Shown: positions 1 to 6,710, numbered from the stretch's first letter. The stretch: 7,716 bases of DNA from Desulfobacterales bacterium (GCA_029940345.1 JAOZRC010000236.1:1-7716), one strand, 5' to 3'. Notes: generated by a model from the letters alone, not told the origin. Made by a program: numbers and translations.

Positions 1-41
1 TTCCGTAAACGGTGGGTTCCGTTACACTCCACCCACCCTAC
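1..41 (-). repeat. REP-like palindrome with GTAG head
   Basis: Read on the minus strand, GTAG (41-38) is followed directly by GGTGGGT (37-31), a 13-base loop and ACCCACC (17-11), a perfect 7-bp stem. A GTAG tetranucleotide at the 5' foot of a palindrome is typical of REP sequences mobilised by RAYT (REP-associated tyrosine transposase) enzymes. No RAYT gene is in the window. It may be the 3' end of a larger repeat cut by the window start, or a terminator for an upstream gene, although no T-run follows on the minus strand within view. Confidence 0.5.
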
Positions 42-46
42 ATTTT

Positions 47-75
47 GGGTATATTCTTTTTTGGGACATCCCTAA
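47..75 (+). promoter_or_regulatory. 29-base element upstream of CoA-transferase, copy A
   Basis: The stretch begins GGGTATA and ends GGGACATCCCTAA. It aligns without gaps to 6610-6638, upstream of the TRAP gene, with 24 of 29 bases identical by my count. Its core, GGGA-CA-TCCC (63-72), is a short palindrome. It lies 53 bases before the CoA-transferase start, a position suited to an operator or promoter element. A dispersed repeat is the alternative. Confidence 0.4.
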
Positions 76-127
76 TAACAAATGGCCGGTTAGATTTTCG
101 CTATGGTTGCGTAAGAGAGAGGCAAAA

Positions 128-2116
128 ATGAAAAAAGAAAAACATACTCATCCGGTGCTAGCTGATTTGTCGCCGATGAGTTCCCAAAAAGGCAAAATTG
201 TGTCGGCTGAAGAAGCCATTCGTTTGATTCGTGATGGCGATACGGTGGCAACCGGCGGTTTTGTAGGCATCGGATTTCCCGAAGAGCTTGCCGTGGCTTT
301 GGAACAATATTATGCGGATAATAAAAAACCATGCGATTTGACGCTTGTTTATGCGGCCGGCCAGGGTGATGGCGACAGGCGCGGTTTAAATCATCTTGGC
401 TATGAGGGTCTGGTCAAAAAAGTGATCGGCGGGCATTGGGGCCTTGTGCCCAAACTCCAAAAATTAGCCATTGAAAATAAGATCATAGCCTATAATCTTC
501 CCCAGGGCGTCATTTCGCATCTTTACCGCGATATCGCCGCCCACAAGCCGCGTACTATCACGGCGGTCGGATTAGGCACTTTCGTGGACCCGCGCAACGG
601 CGGCGGCAAACTCAATCAACGCACCACCGAAGATATTGTTGAGTTGATCGAATTTGACGGCCAGGAGTATTTGGCATACAAAACGTTTCCTATCAATGTC
701 GCTCTTTTGCGAGGCACCACCGCGGATACGGATGGTAATATAACGATGGAGAAAGAGGCGCTGACCTTAGAGTCGCTTGCCATCGCCACAGCGGCTAAAA
801 ATTCCGGTGGCTTTGTGATTGTCCAAGTAGAGCGAATCGCTGCCCGTGGGACGTTAGATGCCCGCCAGGTTAAAATACCCGGTATTATGGTGGACTGCGT
901 CGTGGTTTCTGAGCCTCAAAACCACTGGCAGACATTTGCCGAACAGTATAATCCCTCATTCAGCAGCGAAGTGAAAATTCCGATGCAATCCGTGACCGCC
1001 ATGGAAATGAGCGCCCGCAAAATCATCGCCCGCCGCGCCGCTTTTGAACTTCAGGCCAACAGTATTGTAAATCTTGGAATCGGTATGCCGGAAGGCATTG
1101 CCAATGTTGCCAACGAGGAGAAAATCCTTGATTATATCACGTTGACAGCCGAACCGGGGGTTATCGGCGGAATCCCCGCCGGCGGCCTCAATTTTGGCGC
1201 AGCCACAAACACCGAAGCGGTGATCGACCAGCCATCCCAGTTTGATTTTTATGATGGGGGCGGTCTTGATATCGCCTTTCTCGGTCTGGCCCAGGCGGAT
1301 CAGCACGGGAACCTGAATGTCAGCAAATTCGGCCCTAAACTGGCCGGTGCCGGCGGGTTTATCAATATCAGCCAAAATGCGAAAAAAGTTGTCTTTGTGG
1401 GAACATTCACAACCGGCGGTTTAGAGATATCCTTTGACAAAGGAATACTCCGGATTGAGCGGGAAGGCCGCGTGAAAAAATTCGTTGAGCATGTCGAGCA
1501 AGTCACTTTCAGTGGCCAATATGCCGTTTTGAAAAAACAACCGGTGCTCTATATCACTGAACGCTGCGTTTTTAAACTCACATCCGAAGGCGTTGTGCTT
1601 ACGGAAGTTGCGCCGGGCATTGACATCGAAAAGGATATTTTGCCCTTCATGGCGTTTGCACCCATCATTGAAGATACGCCACGTTTAACAGATGCACGCA
1701 TATTCAGACCTGAGCCGATGGGAATGAAAAATGATCTGCTCACAGTATCGCTGGAAGACCGTTTGACGTATAATGCGGATGAAAATCTGTTTTTTGTCAA
1801 TTTTGAAGGATATGCCGTTAAAACTGTGGAGGATGTCAGGGCCGTGGAAGCCACCGTCACCGGAATACTCACACCTTTGAATAGAAAGGTGTACACCATT
1901 GTCAACTATGATAACTTTTTTATCGCACCGGAACTTACAGATATATACACGGACATGGTTAAGGGCCTTGTGGATCGTTTTTATTCAGGCGTCACGCGTT
2001 ACACCACCAGCGCTTTTTTAAGGATGAAAATCGGCGATGCGCTTCAAAGGCGGGATGTCGCCCCGCATATTTATGAAAGCGCTGATGAAGCCCGCCGTGC
2101 GCTTCAAAAGAAATGA
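128..2116 (+). CDS. Fused acyl-CoA:acetate/3-ketoacid CoA-transferase with extra C-terminal domain
   Basis: Predicted to move CoA from an acyl-CoA donor to a short-chain acid such as propionate, acetate or acetoacetate, in the cytoplasm. Both family I halves are in one chain. The alpha-type half has the glycine-rich loop GGFVGIGFP at residues 43-51. The beta-type half has NLGIGMP at 315-321 and the catalytic-glutamate motif TAEPGVIGG, with Glu342 as the expected covalent CoA-thioester residue. Clostridial propionate CoA-transferase (Pct) is about 524 residues; this one is 662. It matches to about FRPEPMG (near 532) and then has about 130 extra residues. I chose ATG 128 because AGAGAGG lies 5 bases upstream; an in-frame TTG at 107 would add 7 residues but lacks a good ribosome site. 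It converges on the ATPase gene. With the dehydrogenase and TRAP genes nearby, acetoacetate is a reasonable substrate, but specificity cannot be read from sequence. Confidence 0.9.
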   Translation: MKKEKHTHPVLADLSPMSSQKGKIVSAEEAIRLIRDGDTVATGGFVGIGFPEELAVALEQYYADNKKPCDLTLVYAAGQGDGDRRGLNHLGYEGLVKKVIGGHWGLVPKLQKLAIENKIIAYNLPQGVISHLYRDIAAHKPRTITAVGLGTFVDPRNGGGKLNQRTTEDIVELIEFDGQEYLAYKTFPINVALLRGTTADTDGNITMEKEALTLESLAIATAAKNSGGFVIVQVERIAARGTLDARQVKIPGIMVDCVVVSEPQNHWQTFAEQYNPSFSSEVKIPMQSVTAMEMSARKIIARRAAFELQANSIVNLGIGMPEGIANVANEEKILDYITLTAEPGVIGGIPAGGLNFGAATNTEAVIDQPSQFDFYDGGGLDIAFLGLAQADQHGNLNVSKFGPKLAGAGGFINISQNAKKVVFVGTFTTGGLEISFDKGILRIEREGRVKKFVEHVEQVTFSGQYAVLKKQPVLYITERCVFKLTSEGVVLTEVAPGIDIEKDILPFMAFAPIIEDTPRLTDARIFRPEPMGMKNDLLTVSLEDRLTYNADENLFFVNFEGYAVKTVEDVRAVEATVTGILTPLNRKVYTIVNYDNFFIAPELTDIYTDMVKGLVDRFYSGVTRYTTSAFLRMKIGDALQRRDVAPHIYESADEARRALQKK

Positions 2117-2136
2117 AATGTGAAGAGTGGAAGCAA

Positions 2137-2156
2137 GGCGCTAAAATTTGAGCGCC
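2137..2156. terminator. Weak hairpin between convergent genes
   Basis: GGCGCT and AGCGCC form a 6-bp GC-rich stem around an 8-base AT loop, 20 bases after the CoA-transferase stop and 33 bases before the ATPase stop. The position suits a shared terminator for two convergent genes. Neither strand has a clear T-run after the stem, so intrinsic termination is uncertain. Confidence 0.35.
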
Positions 2157-2189
2157 CTCTTATGTCGGCAGTTATAAAAATTTATGTTC

Positions 2190-3761
2190 CTAAACCCAAA
2201 CGGCAAAAATCTGTTTATCCCGAAATATGATTTGTTCCTGTTTATATTCCTTATTTTTGTTAAAATCATAAATTAGCAGATAGCCCTGCTTCAGAGCATA
2301 AAGGTCAAGATAATCGCTTAATTGCGCCAAGCCTTCCTGGTGGGCTTTTGGACCATACCAGCGTTTGAGTTCCAAAACATAGCGTTGATTGTGAAAGGTG
2401 ATAACGATATCCATGCGTCGTTCGTCGGCTACATTAGGTTCTTTAAAATCGAACCCTTTGCCATTGATGATCGGTCTGAGAAAGGAGAGAAACAATAGCC
2501 GGCCTTCACGTTCCAGGAATTTATCGTCCCGATGAGAATGGTGTTCTTTCATAAAAATTTGAAATTTCAGTAAAATTATTTCAACATTCAACCCATCTTC
2601 CGTATAATACTCCGGTTGCAATGCCAGTATCGGATCCGCCTCTGAGGTCTGCAATTTAGTCATCATATAGTTATAAATGCGCTGCTCAAATATCCGATTG
2701 TGAATTTGGCAGCCTTCTTGGGAATGGCGCAAAATTCCGTATAAATATCCCAGGTTAATAATCGGTACAGTAATATTAAAAGGAATTCGCTTGCCATTTA
2801 TCACAATATTGAACACATTGTTATAAAGCTCGCGGTTGTTTTCGAGGTTCTTGATCAGACTGTCAAAAAGCGTGGTTGTATAATTTTCGCGCACGATCAT
2901 GTTAAAGGCCGCATCAACATCACTCATATACCAGTTATGATTGTTGCGGGCGGGCGTAATGTGTTCATCAATAAATTTGCAAAGTTTGCTGACTAAATAG
3001 GGATAACCGGAAGTATAATAATGCAACTTTTCAGCTATTGAGGGGATATCAGGCCGAATTTGTTTATCATCACTATATTCTTTTAGCATAGTCTCGATTT
3101 CGGTGGGCGCAAAGCTCAAATCCACGTTAAAGTCTATGGCAATATTCCAGGGACTGTTATATTTTTTTTCCTCGTCCGAACGGATTTTTAATTTAAGTGT
3201 TTTGATATCATGGACGCCCGCCAGAATGACACAATGGAACGTGTAATCTTTGCCCTCATTTTGCCGCGAGTACTTATTTCGCAGCATACCCAGGAAATTG
3301 AGAAATATTTGGTTATCGCTGCTTTTATCAACCTCATCAATCATAAGCACCACCTTTTTTTTAACATGCAGCATATAGCGTGAAATGAACAGCGACAGAT
3401 TTTCAAAGTTGCGCACATGCAATGATTGTTTTTCAAAATAATCAGCGATATCGGGATTGGTGAACATCTCGCTTCGGGCGATCAGTCTGAGAAACGCCGG
3501 ACTAAATTCCGGTTCGCCGGAAAAGATCGCGTCTCCGGTTCCCTCAAAACTGATATTTAACACCACGTAATCGTTCATTAGACTGAGACGTTTTGCCAGG
3601 AGCGACAGCGTGGTTGTTTTCCCAAATTGCCGCGGACGATTGATGGTGAAATATTTGCCTTTTTCGACCAGATGAATAATTTGCTCCAATTTTTCGGATG
3701 TATCCACCATGTAATGCCGGCCGAAGACGCATAGCCCGGTGTCATTGAATTCTTTCAGCAT
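2190..3761 (-). CDS. AAA-ATPase-like protein with C-terminal PD-(D/E)XK nuclease-type domain
   Basis: A 523-residue protein of the family that joins a STAND/AAA-like ATPase to a DUF1703-type PD-(D/E)XK domain. The N-terminus has GRHYMVDTSEKLEQII followed by a Walker A variant RPRQFGKTTT (42-51, Lys48). VVLMIDEVD (137-145) supplies Walker B acidic residues Asp142 and Glu143. A helical middle region of about 200 residues follows. The C-terminus shows RRMDIVITF and YVLELKRW, giving nuclease-fold residues Asp451, Glu464 and Lys466. No signal peptide or membrane segment is seen. The start is supported by AGGGAGG 7 bases upstream. Family function is not established; such genes occur in many scattered copies in some genomes. 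It looks AT-richer than its neighbours and does not fit the metabolic theme, so acquisition by transfer is plausible. It may be cotranscribed with the regulator 92 bases upstream or have its own promoter; I saw no convincing one. Confidence 0.85.
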   Translation of the reverse strand: MLKEFNDTGLCVFGRHYMVDTSEKLEQIIHLVEKGKYFTINRPRQFGKTTTLSLLAKRLSLMNDYVVLNISFEGTGDAIFSGEPEFSPAFLRLIARSEMFTNPDIADYFEKQSLHVRNFENLSLFISRYMLHVKKKVVLMIDEVDKSSDNQIFLNFLGMLRNKYSRQNEGKDYTFHCVILAGVHDIKTLKLKIRSDEEKKYNSPWNIAIDFNVDLSFAPTEIETMLKEYSDDKQIRPDIPSIAEKLHYYTSGYPYLVSKLCKFIDEHITPARNNHNWYMSDVDAAFNMIVRENYTTTLFDSLIKNLENNRELYNNVFNIVINGKRIPFNITVPIINLGYLYGILRHSQEGCQIHNRIFEQRIYNYMMTKLQTSEADPILALQPEYYTEDGLNVEIILLKFQIFMKEHHSHRDDKFLEREGRLLFLSFLRPIINGKGFDFKEPNVADERRMDIVITFHNQRYVLELKRWYGPKAHQEGLAQLSDYLDLYALKQGYLLIYDFNKNKEYKQEQIIFRDKQIFAVWV

Positions 3762-3835
3762 GTTGTTTCCTCCCTCTTTCTATATCATCACTATAACCAT
3801 GATTTTGAATAGATTGCGATGATACGATGTAGCGT

Positions 3836-3848
3836 TAATGATACATTA
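3836..3848. promoter_or_regulatory. Small palindrome TAATGATACATTA between ATPase and regulator
   Basis: Five-base arms TAATG and CATTA flank ATA, just after the regulator stop and upstream of the ATPase gene. It shares TGATACAT with the 16-bp palindrome at 5474-5489. It could be another site for the same regulator, but it is short and AT-rich, so chance is possible. Confidence 0.25.
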
Positions 3849-3853
3849 TTTTG

Positions 3854-5299
3854 TCAAAGACTCATTTCATATTTTTTCATCTTTTTATACAATAACGTCC
3901 GATGGATACCAAGCATTTTAGCCGCCTGAGCTTTATTGTTGCCGGTTTCTTTCAGGGCGAAGAGAATGGCTTCTTTTTCGGCACGAGCGTGTACATCCTT
4001 GATGGACGTTTGGTGGTTTGCGGGTACTTTATTTTGATCCCGGTGAAGGTAAAAAGGCAATTCATGGCGATGAATGACGCTTCCTTCTAATGAAGCCACT
4101 GTCCTTTCAAGAACATTCGACAATTCACGCACATTTCCGGGCCAGTCATAGCTTTTAAGCACCTTTTCGGCATCCTGATCAATTATTATTTCCGTCAGGG
4201 ACGCCTCCTGGATGAGTTGTCGCAGCAAGTGTGTCGCAATGGGGATAATGTCGCTACGCCTTTTGTGCAACGGCGGAATATGAAGCGGGATTACATTAAG
4301 GCGATAAAAAAGGTCTTTGCGAAACCGCCTGTCGGCAAGCATCTCTTCAAGATTTTGATTCGTGGCGGCAATCAGACGAAAATCGGAGCGAATTACAGCG
4401 GTTCCGCCGATCCGCTCGAATTCCTTTTCTTCCAGCACGCGCAACAATTTGGGCTGCATTTCAAAGGGCAGGTCTCCGATCTCGTCCAGAAAGACCGTAC
4501 CCCGATGGGCCAGTTCGAACTTGCCCGGTTTGCCTGTGGAGCGAGCGCCGGTAAACGCACCTTTGTCATAGCCGAAAAGTTCCGATTCGAGAAGGTCTTT
4601 GGGAATGGCCGCGCAGTTTATGCGCACGAAAGGATAGATTTTACGTGCGCTGGCATGGTGAATGGCTTGGGCAAAGAGTTCCTTGCCCGTGCCGCTATCG
4701 CCTGAAATCAACACGGGAAATTGATTGACAGCAGCTTTAAGCGCTTCTTTTTTCAACTGCGCAATCACGCGGCTGTTTCCGATAATACTATCAAACGTGT
4801 AGCGGGTTGAGCGCAGATTGATAAGCTCCTGTTCGTAGAGTTTGACTTTGGATTCAAGAACGGAAAGCTTGCTCGCAAGTTTGCCGACATCTTTAACATT
4901 TTTAAACATCACCTGACCGAAAACAGCGATGACCTTTCCATCTTTTTTAATGGGAATACGCTGGACGACCATGTTTTGCCCCTTGAGCCAGTGAGCCTGA
5001 TTAATTTCGCAAATTCCGGTTTGGGCGACAATGTGCATCCGGGTGTTTTCAAGTATTTCGGTGCAGTGTTTACCGATCTGTTGTGAAGGCGTCATCCCAA
5101 GAAATTTGCCATAGGGCTTGTTGAAATGGGTGATGACACCCTTGGCATCCGTTACCAGAACGCCGTTGTAAATGCTGTCGAAAATCAGGCGGTACATCTC
5201 AAGTTCGGCTTTCAGCGCTTTTATTTCAGATAAATCGTTTGGGGTAACCGGACAATTGTTTTGAGAAGGCTTTAATGGCGGTTCATTTTTCAGGGGCAT
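3854..5299 (-). CDS. PAS-domain sigma-54-dependent transcriptional activator, Fis-type HTH
   Basis: A 481-residue bacterial enhancer-binding protein that activates RNA polymerase holding sigma-54. An N-terminal PAS sensor (about 29-135) carries typical text such as [22 protein letters not shown] probable coiled linker (about 138-163) precedes the AAA+ domain (about 168-400), with Walker A GDSGTGKE (200-207), an intact sigma-54-contacting GAFTGA loop (247-252), Walker B VFLDE (269-273) and [12 protein letters not shown] Fis-type helix-turn-helix is at about 454-475. There is no receiver domain, so it likely senses a ligand or redox state through PAS rather than a phosphorelay. I chose the ATG at 5299 because AAAAGGA lies 6 bases upstream. 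The longer reading from GTG 5326 starts inside an inserted repeat and has poor ribosome spacing. It is divergent from the dehydrogenase, whose upstream region has a -24/-12 promoter, making that gene the natural target. Confidence 0.93.
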   Translation of the reverse strand: MPLKNEPPLKPSQNNCPVTPNDLSEIKALKAELEMYRLIFDSIYNGVLVTDAKGVITHFNKPYGKFLGMTPSQQIGKHCTEILENTRMHIVAQTGICEINQAHWLKGQNMVVQRIPIKKDGKVIAVFGQVMFKNVKDVGKLASKLSVLESKVKLYEQELINLRSTRYTFDSIIGNSRVIAQLKKEALKAAVNQFPVLISGDSGTGKELFAQAIHHASARKIYPFVRINCAAIPKDLLESELFGYDKGAFTGARSTGKPGKFELAHRGTVFLDEIGDLPFEMQPKLLRVLEEKEFERIGGTAVIRSDFRLIAATNQNLEEMLADRRFRKDLFYRLNVIPLHIPPLHKRRSDIIPIATHLLRQLIQEASLTEIIIDQDAEKVLKSYDWPGNVRELSNVLERTVASLEGSVIHRHELPFYLHRDQNKVPANHQTSIKDVHARAEKEAILFALKETGNNKAQAAKMLGIHRTLLYKKMKKYEMSL

Positions 5300-5305
5300 G
5301 ATCAT

Positions 5306-5312
5306 TCCTTTT
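5306..5312 (-). promoter_or_regulatory. Ribosome binding site setting the regulator start
   Basis: AAAAGGA on the minus strand sits 6 bases before ATG 5299. It lies almost wholly inside the 8-bp duplication that flanks the inserted element, so a second copy of most of it remains at 5437-5444. Another ATG at 5305 abuts it directly and is too close to be used well. Confidence 0.65.
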
Positions 5313-5346
5313 GTGTAACCGTTCACTCCCTCTACATGTAAGCTAA

Positions 5347-5369
5347 CGCGGGACAGCTTCCCGCGCTAC
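5347..5369 (-). repeat. REP-like palindrome, left copy inside the MITE
   Basis: On the minus strand: GTAG (5369-5366), a perfect 7-bp stem CGCGGGA/TCCCGCG, and loop AGCTG. It has the same design as the copy at 5394-5416, in the opposite orientation. Confidence 0.55.
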
Positions 5370-5393
5370 ACCCTCACGAACGATTGTGGTTAT

Positions 5394-5416
5394 GTAGAGC
5401 GGAAAGCCGTTCCGCT
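5394..5416 (+). repeat. REP-like palindrome, right copy inside the MITE
   Basis: On the plus strand: GTAG (5394-5397), a perfect 7-bp stem AGCGGAA/TTCCGCT, and loop AGCCG. Head, stem length and loop length equal those of the left copy, with 24 bases between them, giving an inverted REP pair. Confidence 0.55.
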
Positions 5417-5446
5417 CAGGGAGAGTGAACGGTTACCCTTTTGTTT

Positions 5447-5482
5447 TGTATCATAATGGCGACATGTATAACCATTGATACA
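5447..5482. repeat. Imperfect dyad TGTATCATAATGG / CCATTGATACA
   Basis: The two arms (5447-5459 and 5472-5482) are inverted copies apart from one missing base, separated by 12 bases. The right arm overlaps the 16-bp palindrome at 5474-5489. The dyad lies in the divergent control region between regulator and dehydrogenase. On the minus strand it includes TATGAT, a -10-like hexamer, but I found no good -35. Confidence 0.4.
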
Positions 5483-5489
5483 TATCAAT
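5474..5489. promoter_or_regulatory. Candidate activator binding site (16-bp palindrome)
   Basis: ATTGATACATATCAAT is a perfect 7-bp inverted repeat with a 2-base centre. It lies about 135 bases upstream of the -24 element, the usual distance for an upstream activating sequence of a sigma-54 activator acting by DNA looping. The divergent regulator gene encodes such an activator. Binding is inferred from position and symmetry only. Confidence 0.45.
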
Positions 5490-5623
5490 TAATCGTTTTA
5501 AGTTCCTTTGTCGAGTGTTAAAAGGCGCCATTTAATAAAATATGCCGATGATGAATTAAAACATGTAAAAATTTCACATAGATGCTTTCCAACTAAAAAA
5601 TAGTTTACCGGAAGGGCTCCTTT

Positions 5624-5639
5624 TGGTCTTATTCTTGCA
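5624..5639 (+). promoter_or_regulatory. Sigma-54 (-24/-12) promoter of the dehydrogenase gene
   Basis: TGGTCTTATTCTTGCA fits the consensus TGGCAC-N5-TTGCA: TGG at the -24 element, a full TTGCA at -12, and exactly 10 bases between GG and GC. Transcription would start near 5650, giving a leader of about 36 bases with the ribosome site GAGGAGG inside it. A sigma-54 activator gene lies directly upstream in the opposite direction. Confidence 0.75.
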
Positions 5640-5685
5640 TCGCAGGACACCAATAATTATCTAATATTTTTTGAGGAGGCCCAAA

Positions 5686-6558
5686 ATGGATATCCGTGAA
5701 CCTGAAATCAAGCGCGAAAATATCCTGATCCTGCAGGATGATCAGTTTAATCCGGATAATGTTTGTATTGTCAGCGGGTCGGGAACCGGTATCGGCCGCG
5801 CCACAGCGATTGCGGCGGCCGCCAATAACCTGATGGTGGTGGGTTTGGATTTTAATGCGAAGGAAGGTGCCAAAACCCAGAAACTTGCCCGGGAAATTGG
5901 CGGACAGATGATTTTCATCCGCACGGATCTTACCGTGGATGAAGAGATCGAACACGCCGTGGCGGAAGCTGCCAAACTTGGAAATATCAGGTTTCTGGCA
6001 AATATCGCCGGCATCCAGCATATAGATCCCATTAAAAATTTTCCCATGGACAAATATGACTATATGCAGCGGCTGATGTTGCGGGCGCCGTTTTATCTCT
6101 CCCAATTAACGATTCCTTATATGGAGCAAAGCAGTGACGGGTCTGGCGCCATCGGCAACATGACATCGGTCCATGCATTTATTTGCACCTTGAATAAACC
6201 GGTTTATAATATCATGAAATTCGGCTTGCGCGCCCTGACTCAGTCTATTGCCGCCGAGGGAGAAGGCAGGATTCGTTCTTTTTCCGTAAGCACCGGATTT
6301 GTCAAAACCGCGCTTACTCTGAATCAAATACCGGCCCAGGCGGAGCAGCGGGGGATCAGTCCCGAAGATGTCGTTCGTGATGTCATGATGGGGCAATCCC
6401 GCATCAAAGAGATGATGGCTCCCATCGAAGTGGGCAATTTATTCTTATTGGGTTTTTCCAGATTCGCTGCCTATTTAAATGGCGGAGATCTGCTTTTTGA
6501 TGGCGGAATGCTGAAAACCTACGCGCAAAAACAAATGAAAAAACCTGATAGCAGTTGA
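5686..6558 (+). CDS. Short-chain dehydrogenase, probable D-3-hydroxybutyrate dehydrogenase
   Basis: A 290-residue classical SDR, probably oxidising D-3-hydroxybutyrate to acetoacetate with NAD+ in the cytoplasm. The cofactor loop is GSGTGIG (31-37), and Asp55 at the end of strand 2 favours NAD. NIAG (106-109), Ser161, Tyr174 and Lys178 form the SDR core. The text NIAGIQHIDPIKNFP, NQIPAQAEQRGIS and VVRDVMM closely resembles 3-hydroxybutyrate dehydrogenases. Residues equivalent to the known substrate contacts appear present: Gln111, His163, Lys171 and Gln214. An oddity is STGF at 202-205, where the usual Pro-Gly motif has Thr for Pro. The N-terminal extension of about 24 residues is longer than in typical family members (about 255-260). 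ATG 5686 is preferred because GAGGAGG lies 6 bases upstream; a TTG at 5671 would place that site inside the gene. The sigma-54 promoter at 5624 serves it. Another hydroxy-acid substrate is possible. Confidence 0.85.
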   Translation: MDIREPEIKRENILILQDDQFNPDNVCIVSGSGTGIGRATAIAAAANNLMVVGLDFNAKEGAKTQKLAREIGGQMIFIRTDLTVDEEIEHAVAEAAKLGNIRFLANIAGIQHIDPIKNFPMDKYDYMQRLMLRAPFYLSQLTIPYMEQSSDGSGAIGNMTSVHAFICTLNKPVYNIMKFGLRALTQSIAAEGEGRIRSFSVSTGFVKTALTLNQIPAQAEQRGISPEDVVRDVMMGQSRIKEMMAPIEVGNLFLLGFSRFAAYLNGGDLLFDGGMLKTYAQKQMKKPDSS

Positions 6559-6565
6559 CAAGTAA

Positions 6566-6575
6566 GGGAATTCCC
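6566..6575. promoter_or_regulatory. Palindrome GGGAATTCCC, third GGGA-NN-TCCC site
   Basis: This perfect 10-bp palindrome starts 8 bases after the dehydrogenase stop. With flanks TAA before and AATAA after, it matches the reverse complement of the cores at 63-72 and 6626-6635 (pattern TWAGGGA-NN-TCCC followed by an A-rich tail). It could be an operator half of the TRAP gene control region. The evidence is short. Confidence 0.3.
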
Positions 6576-6609
6576 AATAAATAACTTACCAGCTATCCGT
6601 AATGTAGTA

Positions 6610-6638
6610 GGGTATACCATTTTTGGGGAAATCCCTAA
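6610..6638 (+). promoter_or_regulatory. 29-base element upstream of TRAP gene, copy B
   Basis: It begins GGGTATA and ends GGGAAATCCCTAA, matching 47-75 with no gaps at 24 of 29 bases. It overlaps the palindrome GGTATACC (6611-6618). It ends about 190 bases before the TRAP start, further away than copy A is from its gene, which weakens a simple promoter reading. GTAG just upstream (6604-6607) also allows a REP-like repeat. Confidence 0.4.
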
Positions 6639-6681
6639 GTCATATCAAAACAGGCTACCGACATAAGTCTGGACACTTCTG

Positions 6682-6710
6682 CTCGTTACGAGGCTCTATC
6701 TCGTAACGAG
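6682..6710. repeat. Perfect 11-bp inverted repeat CTCGTTACGAG / CTCGTAACGAG
   Basis: The arms 6682-6692 and 6700-6710 are exact reverse complements around GCTCTAT. Each arm also pairs with itself (CTCG/CGAG). The form resembles short palindromic repeats that are scattered between genes in many bacteria. No T-run follows directly, so it is not a clear terminator. It lies 117 bases before the TRAP gene and could fold in its leader. The remaining bases to 6826 show no promoter I can support. Confidence 0.55.

Larger units (their letters stand above)
5307..5444. mobile_element. MITE-like element with IS66-type ends and 8-bp target duplication
   Basis: CCTTTTGT occurs directly at 5307-5314 and again at 5437-5444. 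Between them is a 122-bp element (5315-5436) with terminal inverted repeats: GTAACCGTTCACTCCCT on the left and AGGGAGAGTGAACGGTTAC on the right. The outer 13 bases match perfectly, then a 2-base gap precedes CCCT. IS66-family elements are known for ends starting GTAA and 8-bp duplications, so this is probably a non-autonomous IS66-type MITE; the family assignment is inference. It has no coding capacity. It sits just upstream of the regulator's ribosome site, between it and any promoter further upstream. Confidence 0.75.

Noticed and set aside
88..102. GG-N10-GC spacing upstream of the CoA-transferase as a sigma-54 promoter
   Set aside because: Only GG and GC fit. The -24 part reads CCGGTTA rather than TGGCAC, and the start point would fall almost on the ribosome site.
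956..1375. 139-codon minus-strand open frame inside the CoA-transferase
   Set aside because: It lies wholly within a well-supported gene and has no recognisable domain; it is a shadow frame.
4217..4705. 162-codon plus-strand open frame across the regulator
   Set aside because: It is opposite the conserved AAA+ domain and its translation matches no known motif.
5476..5490. IHF-like site near the 16-bp palindrome
   Set aside because: TATCAA is followed by TTAATCG, which misses the required TTR, and the reverse orientation is off by one base.
5523..5534. GGCGCCATT-(T/A)AA shared with 6788-6799 upstream of the TRAP gene
   Set aside because: An 11-of-12 match between two regions of this size is expected by chance fairly often, and the core GGCGCC is a simple palindrome.
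6672..6683. TGGACAC...TGCT upstream of the TRAP gene as a sigma-54 promoter
   Set aside because: Only 8 bases separate GG and GC; sigma-54 promoters need 10.
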